From UBA668 sp039796575 (lineage in GTDB: Bacteria; Actinomycetota; Acidimicrobiia; Acidimicrobiales; Ilumatobacteraceae), in assembly GCA_039796575.1 (NCBI GenBank), contig JBDKJP010000066.1:1-64000 (forward strand): DNA of 64,000 bases, written 5' to 3'. This document shows, piece after piece, positions 11,147-21,183 of the stretch. The notes beneath the pieces are model-generated. The model made no database searches and had not been told where the DNA came from. It saw nothing but the letters and a program-made list of their open reading frames with translations. Made by a program: the position numbers and the translations under genes. Each line of letters opens with the position of its first letter. Position 1 is the stretch's first letter.

Positions 11147-12735
11147 TGCTGCACGAGCTCCACATCGAGTCGCTCGGGGTGATCGATCACCTCGACCTGG
11201 TGCTCGGCCACGGCCTCACTGCGCTCACGGGCGAGACCGGTGCCGGCAAGACGATGCTCGTCGAGGCGATCAGCCTCCTCGTCGGTGGGCGTGCCGACGC
11301 CACGATGGTGCGGCCCGGCGCCGCGGAGGCACGCGTCGAGGGTCGGTTCGTGGTCGGCGACGACGAGTACATCGTGGCGCGGGTCATCCCGGCCGACGGG
11401 CGCTCGCGGGCCTATGTGAATGGCCGACTGGCCACGGTGTCGAACCTGGCCGAACTGGGGGAGCGCACCGTCGACCTCCACGGCCAACACGCGCATCAGA
11501 GCCTGTTGTCGACGGCCGAGCAGCGCGACGCGCTCGACCGCTGGTGCGGCACCGACCTCGCACCGTTGCGTGCTGCTCGTGCCCGGCTCACCGAGATCGA
11601 TGCGGCGCTCGCGGCGCTCGGCGGCGACACCCGGTCGCGTGCCCGGGAGATCGACCTGCTGCGCTTCCAGGTCGGCGAGCTGCAGGCGGCCGCCATCACC
11701 GGCCCCGACGAGGACCGCGAGCTGGAGGCCGAGCACGACGTGTTGGCCGGCGCGGTCGAGTACCGGGCGCTGGCCGAGGCCGCGATGGCCGCGCTCACCG
11801 ACGACGGTGGGGCCGGCGACGTGCTCGCTGCGGCGTTGCGCAACGTCGCGGGCAGGGCGCCGTTCGCCGAGATCGAAGTGCGGCTGCGGTCGCTGCTCGC
11901 CGAGGCGGGTGACGTGGCGGCCGACCTGCGCGCACGCGCCGAATCGATCGACGAGGACCCCGAGCGGTTGGCCGCGGTGCGGGACCGGATGCAGTTGCTG
12001 CGCGACCTCCGCCGCAAGTACGGCGACTCGCTCGCCGACGTGCTCGCGTTCCAGTCCGAGGTCGAGGACCGTCTGGCCGAGCTCGAGGGGTACGACGAAC
12101 GCGTCGCACAGCTCGAGCTCCGGCGGATCGACGCCCAGGCGGCCGAGCGCGCCGCGGCGGAGACGGTGCTCGCCACGCGCCGGGGCGGGGCCGGTGCGCT
12201 GGCGGCTGCGGTGCAGCAGCACCTGCGTGAGCTGGCGATGCCGCACGTCGAGGTGGCCGTGCAGGTCGGCGGCGACGCCCCCGGCGACGATGTGGCGTTC
12301 CTCATCGCGGCCAATCCGGGCACCCCGCTGCTCCCGCTGTCGCGGGTGGCGAGTGGCGGTGAGCTGGCGCGCACGATGCTGGCCCTCCGCCTGGTGCTGA
12401 GCGAGGCGCCCGACACGCTGGTGTTCGACGAGGTCGACGCGGGCATCGGTGGCGCCGCGGCCGTGGCCGTGGGTCGCAGCCTCGCCGCACTCGGTGATCG
12501 GCATCAGGTGCTGGTGGTGACGCACCTCGCCCAGGTGGCGGCGCTGGCCGACACCCACGTGGTGGTGAGCAAGCGGGTCACCGACGGGGTGACCGTCGCA
12601 TCGGCGCTGGCCGTCGACGGGGCGGACCGGATCGAGGAGGTGGCCCGCATGCTGTCGGGCGACGCGGCCGCCGCGGCCGCTCGGCAGCACGCTGCCGAGC
12701 TGTTGGGGCACCGCGCGAAGCGAACGGGCGGGTGA
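11146..12735 (+). CDS. recN: DNA repair protein RecN
   Basis: A 529-residue SMC-like ATPase that acts early in double-strand-break repair, holding and coordinating broken ends for recombination. Walker A GETGAGKT is at residues 29-36. A long central coiled coil spans roughly residues 150-370. The C-terminal half carries the ABC signature (RVASGGELARTMLALRL), Walker B (TLVFDEVDAGIGG) and the H-loop (VTHLAQVAAL). Length is close to the family norm of about 550. The start is GTG 11146, overlapping the nadK stop by one base. The end overlaps the murJ start by 4 nt. Confidence 0.95.
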   Translation: MLHELHIESLGVIDHLDLVLGHGLTALTGETGAGKTMLVEAISLLVGGRADATMVRPGAAEARVEGRFVVGDDEYIVARVIPADGRSRAYVNGRLATVSNLAELGERTVDLHGQHAHQSLLSTAEQRDALDRWCGTDLAPLRAARARLTEIDAALAALGGDTRSRAREIDLLRFQVGELQAAAITGPDEDRELEAEHDVLAGAVEYRALAEAAMAALTDDGGAGDVLAAALRNVAGRAPFAEIEVRLRSLLAEAGDVAADLRARAESIDEDPERLAAVRDRMQLLRDLRRKYGDSLADVLAFQSEVEDRLAELEGYDERVAQLELRRIDAQAAERAAAETVLATRRGGAGALAAAVQQHLRELAMPHVEVAVQVGGDAPGDDVAFLIAANPGTPLLPLSRVASGGELARTMLALRLVLSEAPDTLVFDEVDAGIGGAAAVAVGRSLAALGDRHQVLVVTHLAQVAALADTHVVVSKRVTDGVTVASALAVDGADRIEEVARMLSGDAAAAAARQHAAELLGHRAKRTGG

Positions 12736-14294
12736 AGGCCGGCCTGCGCCGCGACACCGCCGTCGTGACGTTGTGCACGCTGGTGTCGAGGATCTCGGGC
12801 TTCGGCCGGGTGCTGGCGACGGCCGCGGTGCTCGGCAGCGGTTTGCTCGGCGACGTGTACCAGACCGCGAACCTGATGCCGAACCTGCTGTTCGAGCTCG
12901 TCGCCGCGGGGGTGCTGCAAGCCGTGCTGTTGCCGACGTTCGTGGAGGCCCGCCGCACCGGTGGCCGGAAGTTCCTCGGCGAGGCGGTGCAGGCGGCGAA
13001 CGGCGTCACGATGGTCGCGTTGTCGGCGCTGGCCGTGGTGGGGATGGCGCTGTCGCCGCTGCTGACGCGCGTGATGGTGGCCGCCGATCCGTCGGCCGAC
13101 GTGGCGGCGGAGAAGCTCGACGTGATGGTGCCGATGGTGCTGGTGTTCGTGCCGCAACTGGTGTGCTACGGGTTGGCGACGGTGGTGAGTGCGGCGTTGA
13201 ACGCACGAGGTCGCTTCGCTGCCGCCGCGCTCGCCCCGGCGGTGAACAACATCATCGTGATCGCGGCGCTGCTCGTGTTCCGTTCGATGCGCAACGGCGC
13301 CACGGCCGATCTCGACCTGACCGCCGGGCAGTTCGCCGTGCTGGCGGGAGGCACCACGCTCGGTGTGGTGGCGTACGCGCTCACCCCGGCCCTCGTGCTG
13401 CGCGGTGACGGTGTGCGTTGGTGGCCGCGTTGGCGGCCCGGTCATCCGGCGGTTGCGGCGATGCGCACGTCGTTCGGCTGGGCGACGCTGTCGGTGATCG
13501 GCACGCTGGCGCCGACCGCCGTGGCCCTGGCGCTCGGCAACGGTGCGCCCGGTGGGGTGGCGGTGTTCGTGTACGCCTTCGCGTTCTACGTGCTGCCGCA
13601 TGCGCTGGTGGCGGTGCCCATCGCCACCACGTTGGCGCCCCGTGTGGCCGACCTGTGGCAGGTGGGGGACCTCGAGCCGTTGCGTCGCGTGATCGACCAG
13701 GCGATGCGGCTGATGGTGCCGCTGCTGGTGCTCGGTGGTGCGGGCATGTTGGGTCTCGCCTGGCCGGTGGCCACGTCCGCTGCGTTCGGGCAGACGGCGA
13801 GCCAGGGGCTCGCACCCATCGCGCACGCGCTCGCGGCGTTCGGTCCCGGTCTGCTCGGCTACGGCATCGCGTTCGTGATGACCCGGGTGCTGTTCGCGAT
13901 CGGTGACGTGCGGCGGGCGGCGCTGTTGATGATCGGGTCGGCAGGCGTGGGGGTGGCGTGGATGGTGATCACCTCCGCACTGCTCGACCGGACGGAGCGC
14001 GCCGCCGCGCTGGCGATGGGCTACGGCGCGGCGCAGACGGTGGCCGCGGTGCTCCTCACCCTGCGCGTGCACCGGATGACCGGCTCGATGGGCGGCCGCG
14101 TGGCGGGCCGACTGCTGGCCGAGTCGTTCGTGGCCGGCGCTGCGTCGGTGGCTGCGATGCTGTGGGTGGTGGCGCAGTTCGGCGCCGGTCGCACGGCCGC
14201 GGCGGAGGCGGTGCTGTTCGGTGGGGTGGCCGGGGTGGTGGTGTTCGGCGCGGTGATGGCGCTATGCCGTCGCGGCCGACGCATCGCGGCGTGA
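12732..14294 (+). CDS. murJ: Lipid II flippase MurJ (MviN family)
   Basis: A 520-residue polytopic membrane protein with about 14 predicted transmembrane segments. The N-terminal family signature is TLVSRISGFGRVLATAAVLG, followed by a DVYQTANLMPNLLFELVAAG helix and LLPTFVEA. MurJ moves undecaprenyl-linked peptidoglycan precursor (lipid II) across the membrane. Unlike the mycobacterial MurJ (Rv3910) it has no cytoplasmic kinase-like C-terminal extension. The GTG start at 12732 overlaps recN by 4 nt. Its last 33 bp overlap the convergent PAP2-type gene. Confidence 0.92.
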   Translation: MKAGLRRDTAVVTLCTLVSRISGFGRVLATAAVLGSGLLGDVYQTANLMPNLLFELVAAGVLQAVLLPTFVEARRTGGRKFLGEAVQAANGVTMVALSALAVVGMALSPLLTRVMVAADPSADVAAEKLDVMVPMVLVFVPQLVCYGLATVVSAALNARGRFAAAALAPAVNNIIVIAALLVFRSMRNGATADLDLTAGQFAVLAGGTTLGVVAYALTPALVLRGDGVRWWPRWRPGHPAVAAMRTSFGWATLSVIGTLAPTAVALALGNGAPGGVAVFVYAFAFYVLPHALVAVPIATTLAPRVADLWQVGDLEPLRRVIDQAMRLMVPLLVLGGAGMLGLAWPVATSAAFGQTASQGLAPIAHALAAFGPGLLGYGIAFVMTRVLFAIGDVRRAALLMIGSAGVGVAWMVITSALLDRTERAAALAMGYGAAQTVAAVLLTLRVHRMTGSMGGRVAGRLLAESFVAGAASVAAMLWVVAQFGAGRTAAAEAVLFGGVAGVVVFGAVMALCRRGRRIAA

Positions 14295-15098
14295 CGCCCG
14301 ACGCGCATCGACGGTGCGCAGGATGAGCCATGCGGCGCCGATGGCGATGGCACCGCCGACGGCGTCGAGGAAGTAGTGGTTGGCGGTGACCACGATGGCG
14401 AACAGCGTGAGCACCGGGTACAGCACGCCGGCCCAGCGCGACACCGGGTGCTTGGCGTACTTCCAGAGCACGATGGCGCACCACACGGACCAACCGAAGT
14501 GCAGGCTCGGCATGGCCGCGTACTGGTTGGCGACCGCCTTCGCGACCGGCGAGTGGTAGCTCCAGAGACCGCCGATCTTGTCGAGCGTGTCGACGAAGCA
14601 CTTGCCGATGGTGTAGCCGTCGGGGCCGGGGACCGGGATGTTGTCGTTGCACTTGTACAGCCGCGGCGGTGCCAGCGGGAACGACCAGTAGCCGATGAGC
14701 GCGAGTGCCGTGGTGAGGCCGAGCAGGTTGCGCATCGCGGTGTAGCCGTGGTGGCGCTTGCGGTACATCCAGATGAGCAGGCCGATGGTGATGACGAAGT
14801 GCAGGGTGCCGTAGTAGATGTTCGTCACGCGGATGAACCATCCGGCGCCGATGAACGCCCCCTGGATGGCCTGCTCGTGGTAGAGGAACATCCACCGTTC
14901 CCACTGCACGAGGCGGCGGGCGTTGGCGTAGGCGCGGCTGGTGTTGCCGCCGTGGTCGGCGAAGCTGCGGATGGTCTGGTACACGTAGTAGAACGCGACG
15001 ACGATGACGGTCTCGCGCAGCCAGCCGAAGCGCGGCGGGGTGACGGAGGCGTCGGATGCCGTCGGCGCGGCAGAGGACACGTCGGAGGCGGCCGTCAC
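14262..15098 (-). CDS. PAP2-superfamily membrane protein, Aur1/inositolphosphotransferase-like
   Basis: A 278-residue membrane protein with about six predicted TM helices. Conserved motifs are YAAMPSLHFGWSVW, matching the C2 SxHxxG-type phosphatase signature, and ANHYFLDAVGG, matching the C3 HxxxD signature. This combination is characteristic of the Aur1/Ipt1 branch, including mycobacterial proteins of unclear substrate, rather than soluble acid phosphatases. Likely a membrane phosphatase or phosphotransferase acting on a lipid phosphate (inference). The start is GTG 15098. It is transcribed against the flanking genes and overlaps the end of murJ by 33 bp. Confidence 0.8.
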   Translation of the reverse strand: MTAASDVSSAAPTASDASVTPPRFGWLRETVIVVAFYYVYQTIRSFADHGGNTSRAYANARRLVQWERWMFLYHEQAIQGAFIGAGWFIRVTNIYYGTLHFVITIGLLIWMYRKRHHGYTAMRNLLGLTTALALIGYWSFPLAPPRLYKCNDNIPVPGPDGYTIGKCFVDTLDKIGGLWSYHSPVAKAVANQYAAMPSLHFGWSVWCAIVLWKYAKHPVSRWAGVLYPVLTLFAIVVTANHYFLDAVGGAIAIGAAWLILRTVDARRASRRDASAATA

Positions 15099-15173
15099 CC
15101 GGTCAAAACTAGCCTCCGCAATGAAAAGTGGGGGTGCGGCCGTGAGGATCCGCGCGCGTGGCGTTCAGCGGGT

Positions 15174-15179
15174 TATGCT
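15174..15179 (+). promoter_or_regulatory. -10-like TATGCT upstream of pyrG
   Basis: TATGCT lies 42 nt before the pyrG ATG, leaving a ~35-nt leader with the Shine-Dalgarno ACGGAGGT at 15206-15213. No convincing -35 element. A leadered arrangement, unlike most other genes with visible promoters in this window. Confidence 0.35.
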
Positions 15180-15221
15180 GCAATCCCGTTGTCAGTTCAC
15201 CTGAGACGGAGGTCGAGAGCG

Positions 15222-16855
<1,634 letters not shown>

Positions 16856-16859
<4 letters not shown>

Positions 16860-17422
16860 CGGGCTTCCGTCACCTCGGCGACCGGCTGGTCCACCAGGGG
16901 TACATCTGGCACGTCGCCGTCGCCGAGTTCGAGTCACCGGAGGGTGAGCGGTTCACACGCGACATCGTCCGTTCGCCGGGCGCGGTGGCTGCCGTGCCGC
17001 TGCGCCACCGCGACGACGGCACGCCGTACGTCACGCTCGTGCGCCAGTACCGGGCGCCACTCGACACGACGGTGATCGAGATCCCGGCGGGCATGCGCGA
17101 CGTCGCCGACGAGCCGACGGAGCTCACGGCGTCGCGCGAGTTGATCGAGGAGGTCGGTCTTCAGGCGGGTTCGCTCGAGTTCCTCACCGCGTTCTCCCCG
17201 TCGGTCGGGATGACCGACTCGGTGTTGCACCTGTTCCTCGCCACCGACCTCACCGAGGTGCCGCGCGAGACGCACGGACCGGAGGAAGCGCACATGGACG
17301 TGCTGCACGTCGACCTTGCCGATGCGGTGTCGATGATCGAGCGCGGCGAGATCCACGACGCGAAGACCGTGATCGGTCTGCTGCTGGTCGACCGGCGACT
17401 GCGCGAGGGCGCTCACGGATGA
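16856..17422 (+). CDS. Nudix hydrolase, ADP-ribose pyrophosphatase type
   Basis: A 188-residue Nudix enzyme. The Nudix box reads GMRDVADE then RELIEEVGL, with one extra residue between G and the first E, as seen in the actinobacterial ADP-ribose pyrophosphatases. The preceding EIPAG and following FSPSVGMTDSV segments also fit the ADPRase subfamily, which hydrolyses ADP-ribose to AMP and ribose-5-phosphate. It sits between pyrG and xerD exactly as the mycobacterial ADPRase (Rv1700) does. The start is GTG 16856 (GTGA overlap with pyrG). The stop overlaps xerD by 4 nt (ATGA). Confidence 0.88.
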
Positions 17423-18336
17423 TCGACGAGCTCCCCATCGAGGCGGAGGAGTTCCTGGGTTGGATGGCGAGCGAGCGGGGACGGTCGGCGAACACGCTCG
17501 CCGCGTACCGTCGCGACCTCACCGGGTACGCGACCTGGCTGGGGGAGCACGGCGCGACGGTGGGCTCGGTGGATCGTGCGATGCTCGACCGGTTCGTGCA
17601 GGAGCGCCGCGCGGGCGGCAGCGCGCCGTCGAGCGTGGCGCGCCAGTTGGCGGCGATCCGGATGCTGCACCGCTTCCTCGTGGAGGAAGGGCTGCGCACC
17701 GACGACCCGAGCGCCGACGTCGAGGGTGTGCGCGTGCCCGCCGGCATTCCCCATCCGTTGTCGGAGGTGCAGGTGACGGCACTGCTGGAGGCGGTGGTGG
17801 GCACCGACCCGGTGGCCCTGCGCGACCGTGCGCTCCTCGAGTTCCTCTACGCCACCGGCGCCCGCATCAGTGAGGCATGCGGGTTGTCGTTGGCAGATCT
17901 CGATCGCGACCACCGGGTGGTGCGCCTGTTCGGCAAGGGTGCGAAGGAGCGCGTCGTGCCGTTCGGTCGCACCGCGGCGGCAGCGATGGACGAGTGGTTG
18001 CAGCAGGGCCGCGAGCACCTCGAGCCGTTGCGCTGGGCGCGCCGCGGTGATCAGGAGGCCGTGTTCCTCAACACCCGTGGCGCCCGGTTGAGCCGCCAGG
18101 CCGCATGGGCCGTGGTGCGCAAGTACGGCGACCGCACCGGCCTGTCGGACCAGCTCTCGCCGCACGTGTTGCGGCACTCGTGCGCCACCCACCTGCTCGA
18201 CCACGGCGCCGACCTGCGCATCGTGCAGGAGATGCTGGGGCACGCGTCGATCTCGACCACCCAGGTGTACACCAAGGTGAGCCAGGAGCGCCTGTGGCAG
18301 GTGTATCGGCAGGCGCATCCGAGGGCCGAACAGTGA
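17419..18336 (+). CDS. xerD: Tyrosine recombinase XerD
   Basis: A 305-residue site-specific recombinase that, with XerC, resolves chromosome dimers at dif. It has an N-terminal SAM-like core-binding domain (about residues 8-95) and a C-terminal catalytic domain. The catalytic set is present: Arg149 (TGARISEACG), Lys in GKGAKERVV, HVLRH, LGHAS, and nucleophile Tyr284 in QVYTKV. Full-length, with no sign of phage integrase features. The ATG at 17419 overlaps the Nudix stop by 4 nt. The next gene starts in a GTGA overlap with its stop. XerC versus XerD assignment rests on synteny with mycobacterial xerD. Confidence 0.9.
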   Translation: MIDELPIEAEEFLGWMASERGRSANTLAAYRRDLTGYATWLGEHGATVGSVDRAMLDRFVQERRAGGSAPSSVARQLAAIRMLHRFLVEEGLRTDDPSADVEGVRVPAGIPHPLSEVQVTALLEAVVGTDPVALRDRALLEFLYATGARISEACGLSLADLDRDHRVVRLFGKGAKERVVPFGRTAAAAMDEWLQQGREHLEPLRWARRGDQEAVFLNTRGARLSRQAAWAVVRKYGDRTGLSDQLSPHVLRHSCATHLLDHGADLRIVQEMLGHASISTTQVYTKVSQERLWQVYRQAHPRAEQ

Positions 18337-18773
18337 CGTCGATCGCGCATCTCGCCCGCCGGTTCTTCGGTTCGTGGTCGCGGGCCGAGCCGGCGGCGGC
18401 CGACCTCGAGTGGGTTCGCGGCCAGTTGCTGCCCGGCGAGCTCGCGTGCTGGGAGGCGATGGCGGTGCAGGACCGCCGGCACTCCGTGGAGGTGGCGCGG
18501 CGGTTCGTGGCGCTGCGGCCCGCCGCGACGCGCGCCGAGGTGGCCGGAGCACTGCTGCACGACGTGGGCAAGCAGGTCGCGGCGCTCGGAACGATGAGCC
18601 GGGTCGTCGCGACGTTGGTGGGCCCACGCACCGATCGGTTCCGTCAGTACCACGACCACGAGGAGCTGGGCGCGTCGATGTTGGCGGCGGCGGGCAGCGA
18701 GCCGGCGACGGTGGAGGTGGTCGCAGCGCGGGGGAGCGCGGTCGACGACCTGCGCCGCGCCGACGACGTGTGA
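18333..18773 (+). CDS. HD-domain phosphohydrolase-like protein
   Basis: A 146-residue protein with an HD-type metal site: RRHSVEVARRF supplies the first His and ALLHDVGK the His-Asp pair. A later YHDHEE likely adds metal ligands. The short length means it is essentially just the HD domain. HD proteins hydrolyse nucleotides or phosphoesters; substrate unknown. The GTG at 18333 is chosen because it overlaps the xerD stop (GTGA), matching the operon habit; upstream in-frame sequence is inside xerD. It ends one base before the convergent trpS stop. Confidence 0.75.
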   Translation: MTSIAHLARRFFGSWSRAEPAAADLEWVRGQLLPGELACWEAMAVQDRRHSVEVARRFVALRPAATRAEVAGALLHDVGKQVAALGTMSRVVATLVGPRTDRFRQYHDHEELGASMLAAAGSEPATVEVVAARGSAVDDLRRADDV

Positions 18774-18774
18774 C

Positions 18775-19761
18775 TCAGGCGGGCGTCATGCCGATGGCGG
18801 CCTGCGCGCGCGTGAGCGTGGCGGAGGCCACCTCCCGCGCCTTGCCGGCGCCCTTGCGGAGCAGCGACTGCAGCTCCGCCGGGTCGGCCATCAGCTCGGC
18901 GTAGCGCGCCTGGATGGGGCGCAGCATCGCCACCACGGCGTCGCCCGTGTCGGTCTTCAGCGGCCCGTACTGCGTGTACTGCTCGGCGAGGGCTTCGGGT
19001 GCGCCACCGGTGCACGCGGCGAGGATCTCGAGCAGGTTGCTGACGCCCGGCTTCTCCTCGCGGTGGTAGCGGACCTCGCTCTCGCTGTCGGTGACGGCGC
19101 GCTTGAACTTCTTCGCGATGACCGCCGGGTCGTCGAGCAGGTTGACGAGGCCGCTGTCGGTGTCGGCCGACTTGCTCATCTTGGAGCTCGGGTCCTGCAG
19201 GTCCATCACTCGGGCGCCGGCCTTGGGCATGACCGCCTTGGGCAGGACGAAGGTGTCGCCGAAGCGGTAGTTGAACCGCACCGCGATGTCGCGGGTGATC
19301 TCGATGTGCTGGCGTTGGTCCTCGCCCACGGGCACCTCGTCGGTGTCGTAGAGCAGGATGTCGGCCGCCTGGAGCGCCGGATAGGTGAACAGCCCGGCGG
19401 ACACGAAGTCGGCCTCACGCTTGGCGCTCTTGTCCTTGAACTGGGTCATCCGGCTGAGCTCGCCGAAGCTGACCTGGCACTCCATGATCCAACCGAGCTG
19501 GCTGTGCTCGGGCACGTGGCTCTGCACGAACACGGTGGCCACGTCGGGGTCGAGACCGACCGCGAACAGCATCGCCGCGAGCTGCAGCGTGTTCTGGCCG
19601 AGCACGTCAGGGGTCTCGGTGATGGTGAGGGCGTGCAGGTCGACGATGCCGTGGAAGGCGTCGTTCTCGTGCTGCCCGCTCACCCAGTTCCGCAGTGCGC
19701 CCAGGTAGTTGCCCAGATGGACCTCACCGGTGGGTTGGATGCAGGAGAGTACGCGTGCCAC
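18775..19761 (-). CDS. trpS: Tryptophan--tRNA ligase
   Basis: A 328-residue class I aminoacyl-tRNA synthetase. The HIGH-equivalent is PTGEVHLGNYLG (about residues 10-21) and KMSKS is at residues 194-198, the bacterial TrpRS arrangement. Length is normal (about 330). The start is GTG 19761, with a TAGCCT box 8 nt upstream, giving a leaderless transcript. No T-box or tryptophan leader peptide fits in the 44-bp gap to the divergent scpA. Confidence 0.94.
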   Translation of the reverse strand: MARVLSCIQPTGEVHLGNYLGALRNWVSGQHENDAFHGIVDLHALTITETPDVLGQNTLQLAAMLFAVGLDPDVATVFVQSHVPEHSQLGWIMECQVSFGELSRMTQFKDKSAKREADFVSAGLFTYPALQAADILLYDTDEVPVGEDQRQHIEITRDIAVRFNYRFGDTFVLPKAVMPKAGARVMDLQDPSSKMSKSADTDSGLVNLLDDPAVIAKKFKRAVTDSESEVRYHREEKPGVSNLLEILAACTGGAPEALAEQYTQYGPLKTDTGDAVVAMLRPIQARYAELMADPAELQSLLRKGAGKAREVASATLTRAQAAIGMTPA

Positions 19762-19769
19762 GGGCTGCG

Positions 19770-19775
19770 AGGCTA
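19770..19775 (-). promoter_or_regulatory. -10 box TAGCCT for trpS
   Basis: On the minus strand TAGCCT ends 8 nt before the trpS GTG. It is one half of a compact divergent promoter pair with the scpA box at 19790. Confidence 0.5.
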
Positions 19776-19789
19776 CCTCCGCGGAACGG

Positions 19790-19795
19790 TACGAT
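19790..19795 (+). promoter_or_regulatory. -10 box TACGAT for scpA
   Basis: TACGAT ends 10 nt before the scpA ATG at 19806, so the transcript would have little or no 5' leader. No TTGACA-like -35 is seen. Confidence 0.5.
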
Positions 19796-19805
19796 CGCAG
19801 GTGTT

Positions 19806-20582
19806 ATGGCCGTCGACGTCTCCACTTCCGTCTACGAGGGACCGTTCGACCTGCTCCTGCACCTCATCCTGAAGGAACAGGTCGACCTCTACGAGGTGTC
19901 GCTGAGCAAGATCGTCGACGAGTACCTGGCCGAGATCGAGCGGATGCAGGACCTCGACCTCGACCTGGCCACCGAGTTCCTGCTCATCGCGGCGACGCTC
20001 GTCGAGCTGAAGGCGCGACGCCTGCTGCCCGGCCGCGACGACGTCGACCTCGACGACGAGCTGGCCCTGTGGGAGGAGCGCGACCTGCTGCTCGCCCGCC
20101 TGCTCGAGTGCAAGACGTTCAAGGACGTCGCCCAGGTGTTCAGCCGCCTGGCCGACGACGCCGACCGGGCGTTCCCGCGTGGCGCCGGCCCCGACGAGCG
20201 GTTCGAGGGCCTGATGCCCGACCTGCTCGAGGGTGTGTCGCCGCAGCGGTTGCGGAAGGCCTACCTGCGAGCCGTCACCCCGAAGCCGGTGCCGCGCATC
20301 GACCTGTTCCACGTCGCGCCCGTGCGGGCCAGCGTGGCCGACGCCCTCACCGAGCTCATCGACGAGCTGCCCCGTGTTGGCCGCATCTCGTTCCGCCGCC
20401 TCACCAGCGGCCTGGTCGAGCGGCTCGAGGTCATCGTGCGGTTCCTCGCGCTGCTCGAGCTGTTCAAGCAGGGCTACGTCGACCTCGAGCAGACCGAGCG
20501 GTTCGGCGACGTGGAAGTGGTGTGGACCGGCGACAACGCCGACGACCTGGGCTCGCTGCCCATCGACGACTATGAGGGATGA
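19806..20582 (+). CDS. scpA: Segregation and condensation protein A
   Basis: A 258-residue kleisin subunit of the bacterial SMC-ScpAB condensin complex. The N-terminal helical domain has the family pattern YEGPFDLLLHLILKEQVDLY, IVDEYL and LATEFLLIAATLVELKARRLLP. A middle linker and a C-terminal winged helix (SFRRLTSGLVERLEVIVRFLALLELFKQG) complete the protein. It bridges SMC heads and recruits ScpB. The ATG at 19806 follows a TACGAT box; the frame runs upstream into the antisense of trpS, so that part is rejected. It overlaps the likely scpB ATG by 11 bp. Confidence 0.93.
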   Translation: MAVDVSTSVYEGPFDLLLHLILKEQVDLYEVSLSKIVDEYLAEIERMQDLDLDLATEFLLIAATLVELKARRLLPGRDDVDLDDELALWEERDLLLARLLECKTFKDVAQVFSRLADDADRAFPRGAGPDERFEGLMPDLLEGVSPQRLRKAYLRAVTPKPVPRIDLFHVAPVRASVADALTELIDELPRVGRISFRRLTSGLVERLEVIVRFLALLELFKQGYVDLEQTERFGDVEVVWTGDNADDLGSLPIDDYEG

Positions 20583-21183
20583 ACTGATCGTGCCCGAACA
20601 ACTCGACGCCGACACCGTGCGCGCCATCGAAGCCATCGTGCTCGTGGCCGTGGAGCCGGTGCCCACCGACCTGCTGGCGCAGCTGCTCGAGCAGCCGACG
20701 ACGGTGATCGACGAGCTGTGCACGCACCTCGCGGCGGCGTACGACGAAGCCGGCCACGGCTTCCAGTTGGTGAAGGTGGCGGGCGGCTGGCGCTACCAGA
20801 CGCACGCCGACCTGTCGCCGTATGTCGAGCGGTTCCTGCTCGACGGCCAGCGCGCCCGCATGAGCGGCGCCGCGCTCGAGACGCTGGCCATCATCGCCTA
20901 CAAGCAGCCGCTGTCGCGCGCCCAGATCGCGTCGATCCGCGGCGTCGACCCCGACGGTGTCATTCGCACGCTGCAGGCCCGCGGGTACGTGGCCGAGGTG
21001 GGTCGCGACACCGGCCCGGGCCAGGCCATCCTCTACGGCACCACGCCCTCGTTCCTCGAGAAGCTCGGCCTGAACGCACTCACCGACCTGCCGCCGATCG
21101 CCGAGTTCGTGCCCGGCGCCGACGTGGTGGAGGCACTCGAGCAGGGCCTGCGCATCGACCCGCCGGCCGAACCCCGTGCCTGA
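20572..21183 (+). CDS. scpB: Segregation and condensation protein B
   Basis: A 203-residue ScpB, a dimeric winged-helix partner of ScpA. Landmarks are RAIEAIVLVAVEPVPTDLLA, GGWRYQTHADLSPYVERFL, the conserved LSGAALETLAIIAYKQP-like segment (here MSGAALETLAIIAYKQPLSR) and RGYVAEVGRD. The ATG at 20572 overlaps scpA by 11 bp. A GTG at 20590 has a GAGGGA Shine-Dalgarno 10 nt upstream and would give 197 residues; both are plausible. The stop overlaps the rluB start by 8 bp. Confidence 0.92.
   Translation: MRDELIVPEQLDADTVRAIEAIVLVAVEPVPTDLLAQLLEQPTTVIDELCTHLAAAYDEAGHGFQLVKVAGGWRYQTHADLSPYVERFLLDGQRARMSGAALETLAIIAYKQPLSRAQIASIRGVDPDGVIRTLQARGYVAEVGRDTGPGQAILYGTTPSFLEKLGLNALTDLPPIAEFVPGADVVEALEQGLRIDPPAEPRA

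Noticed and set aside
17419..18336. Phage integrase/mobile-element call for the tyrosine recombinase
   Set aside because: Position between Nudix and HD genes in a conserved block and XerD-like motifs indicate the chromosomal recombinase; no att sites or phage genes nearby.
19762..19805. T-box or tryptophan attenuator ahead of trpS
   Set aside because: The gap to scpA is only 44 bp and is filled by two promoter boxes; no room for a leader.
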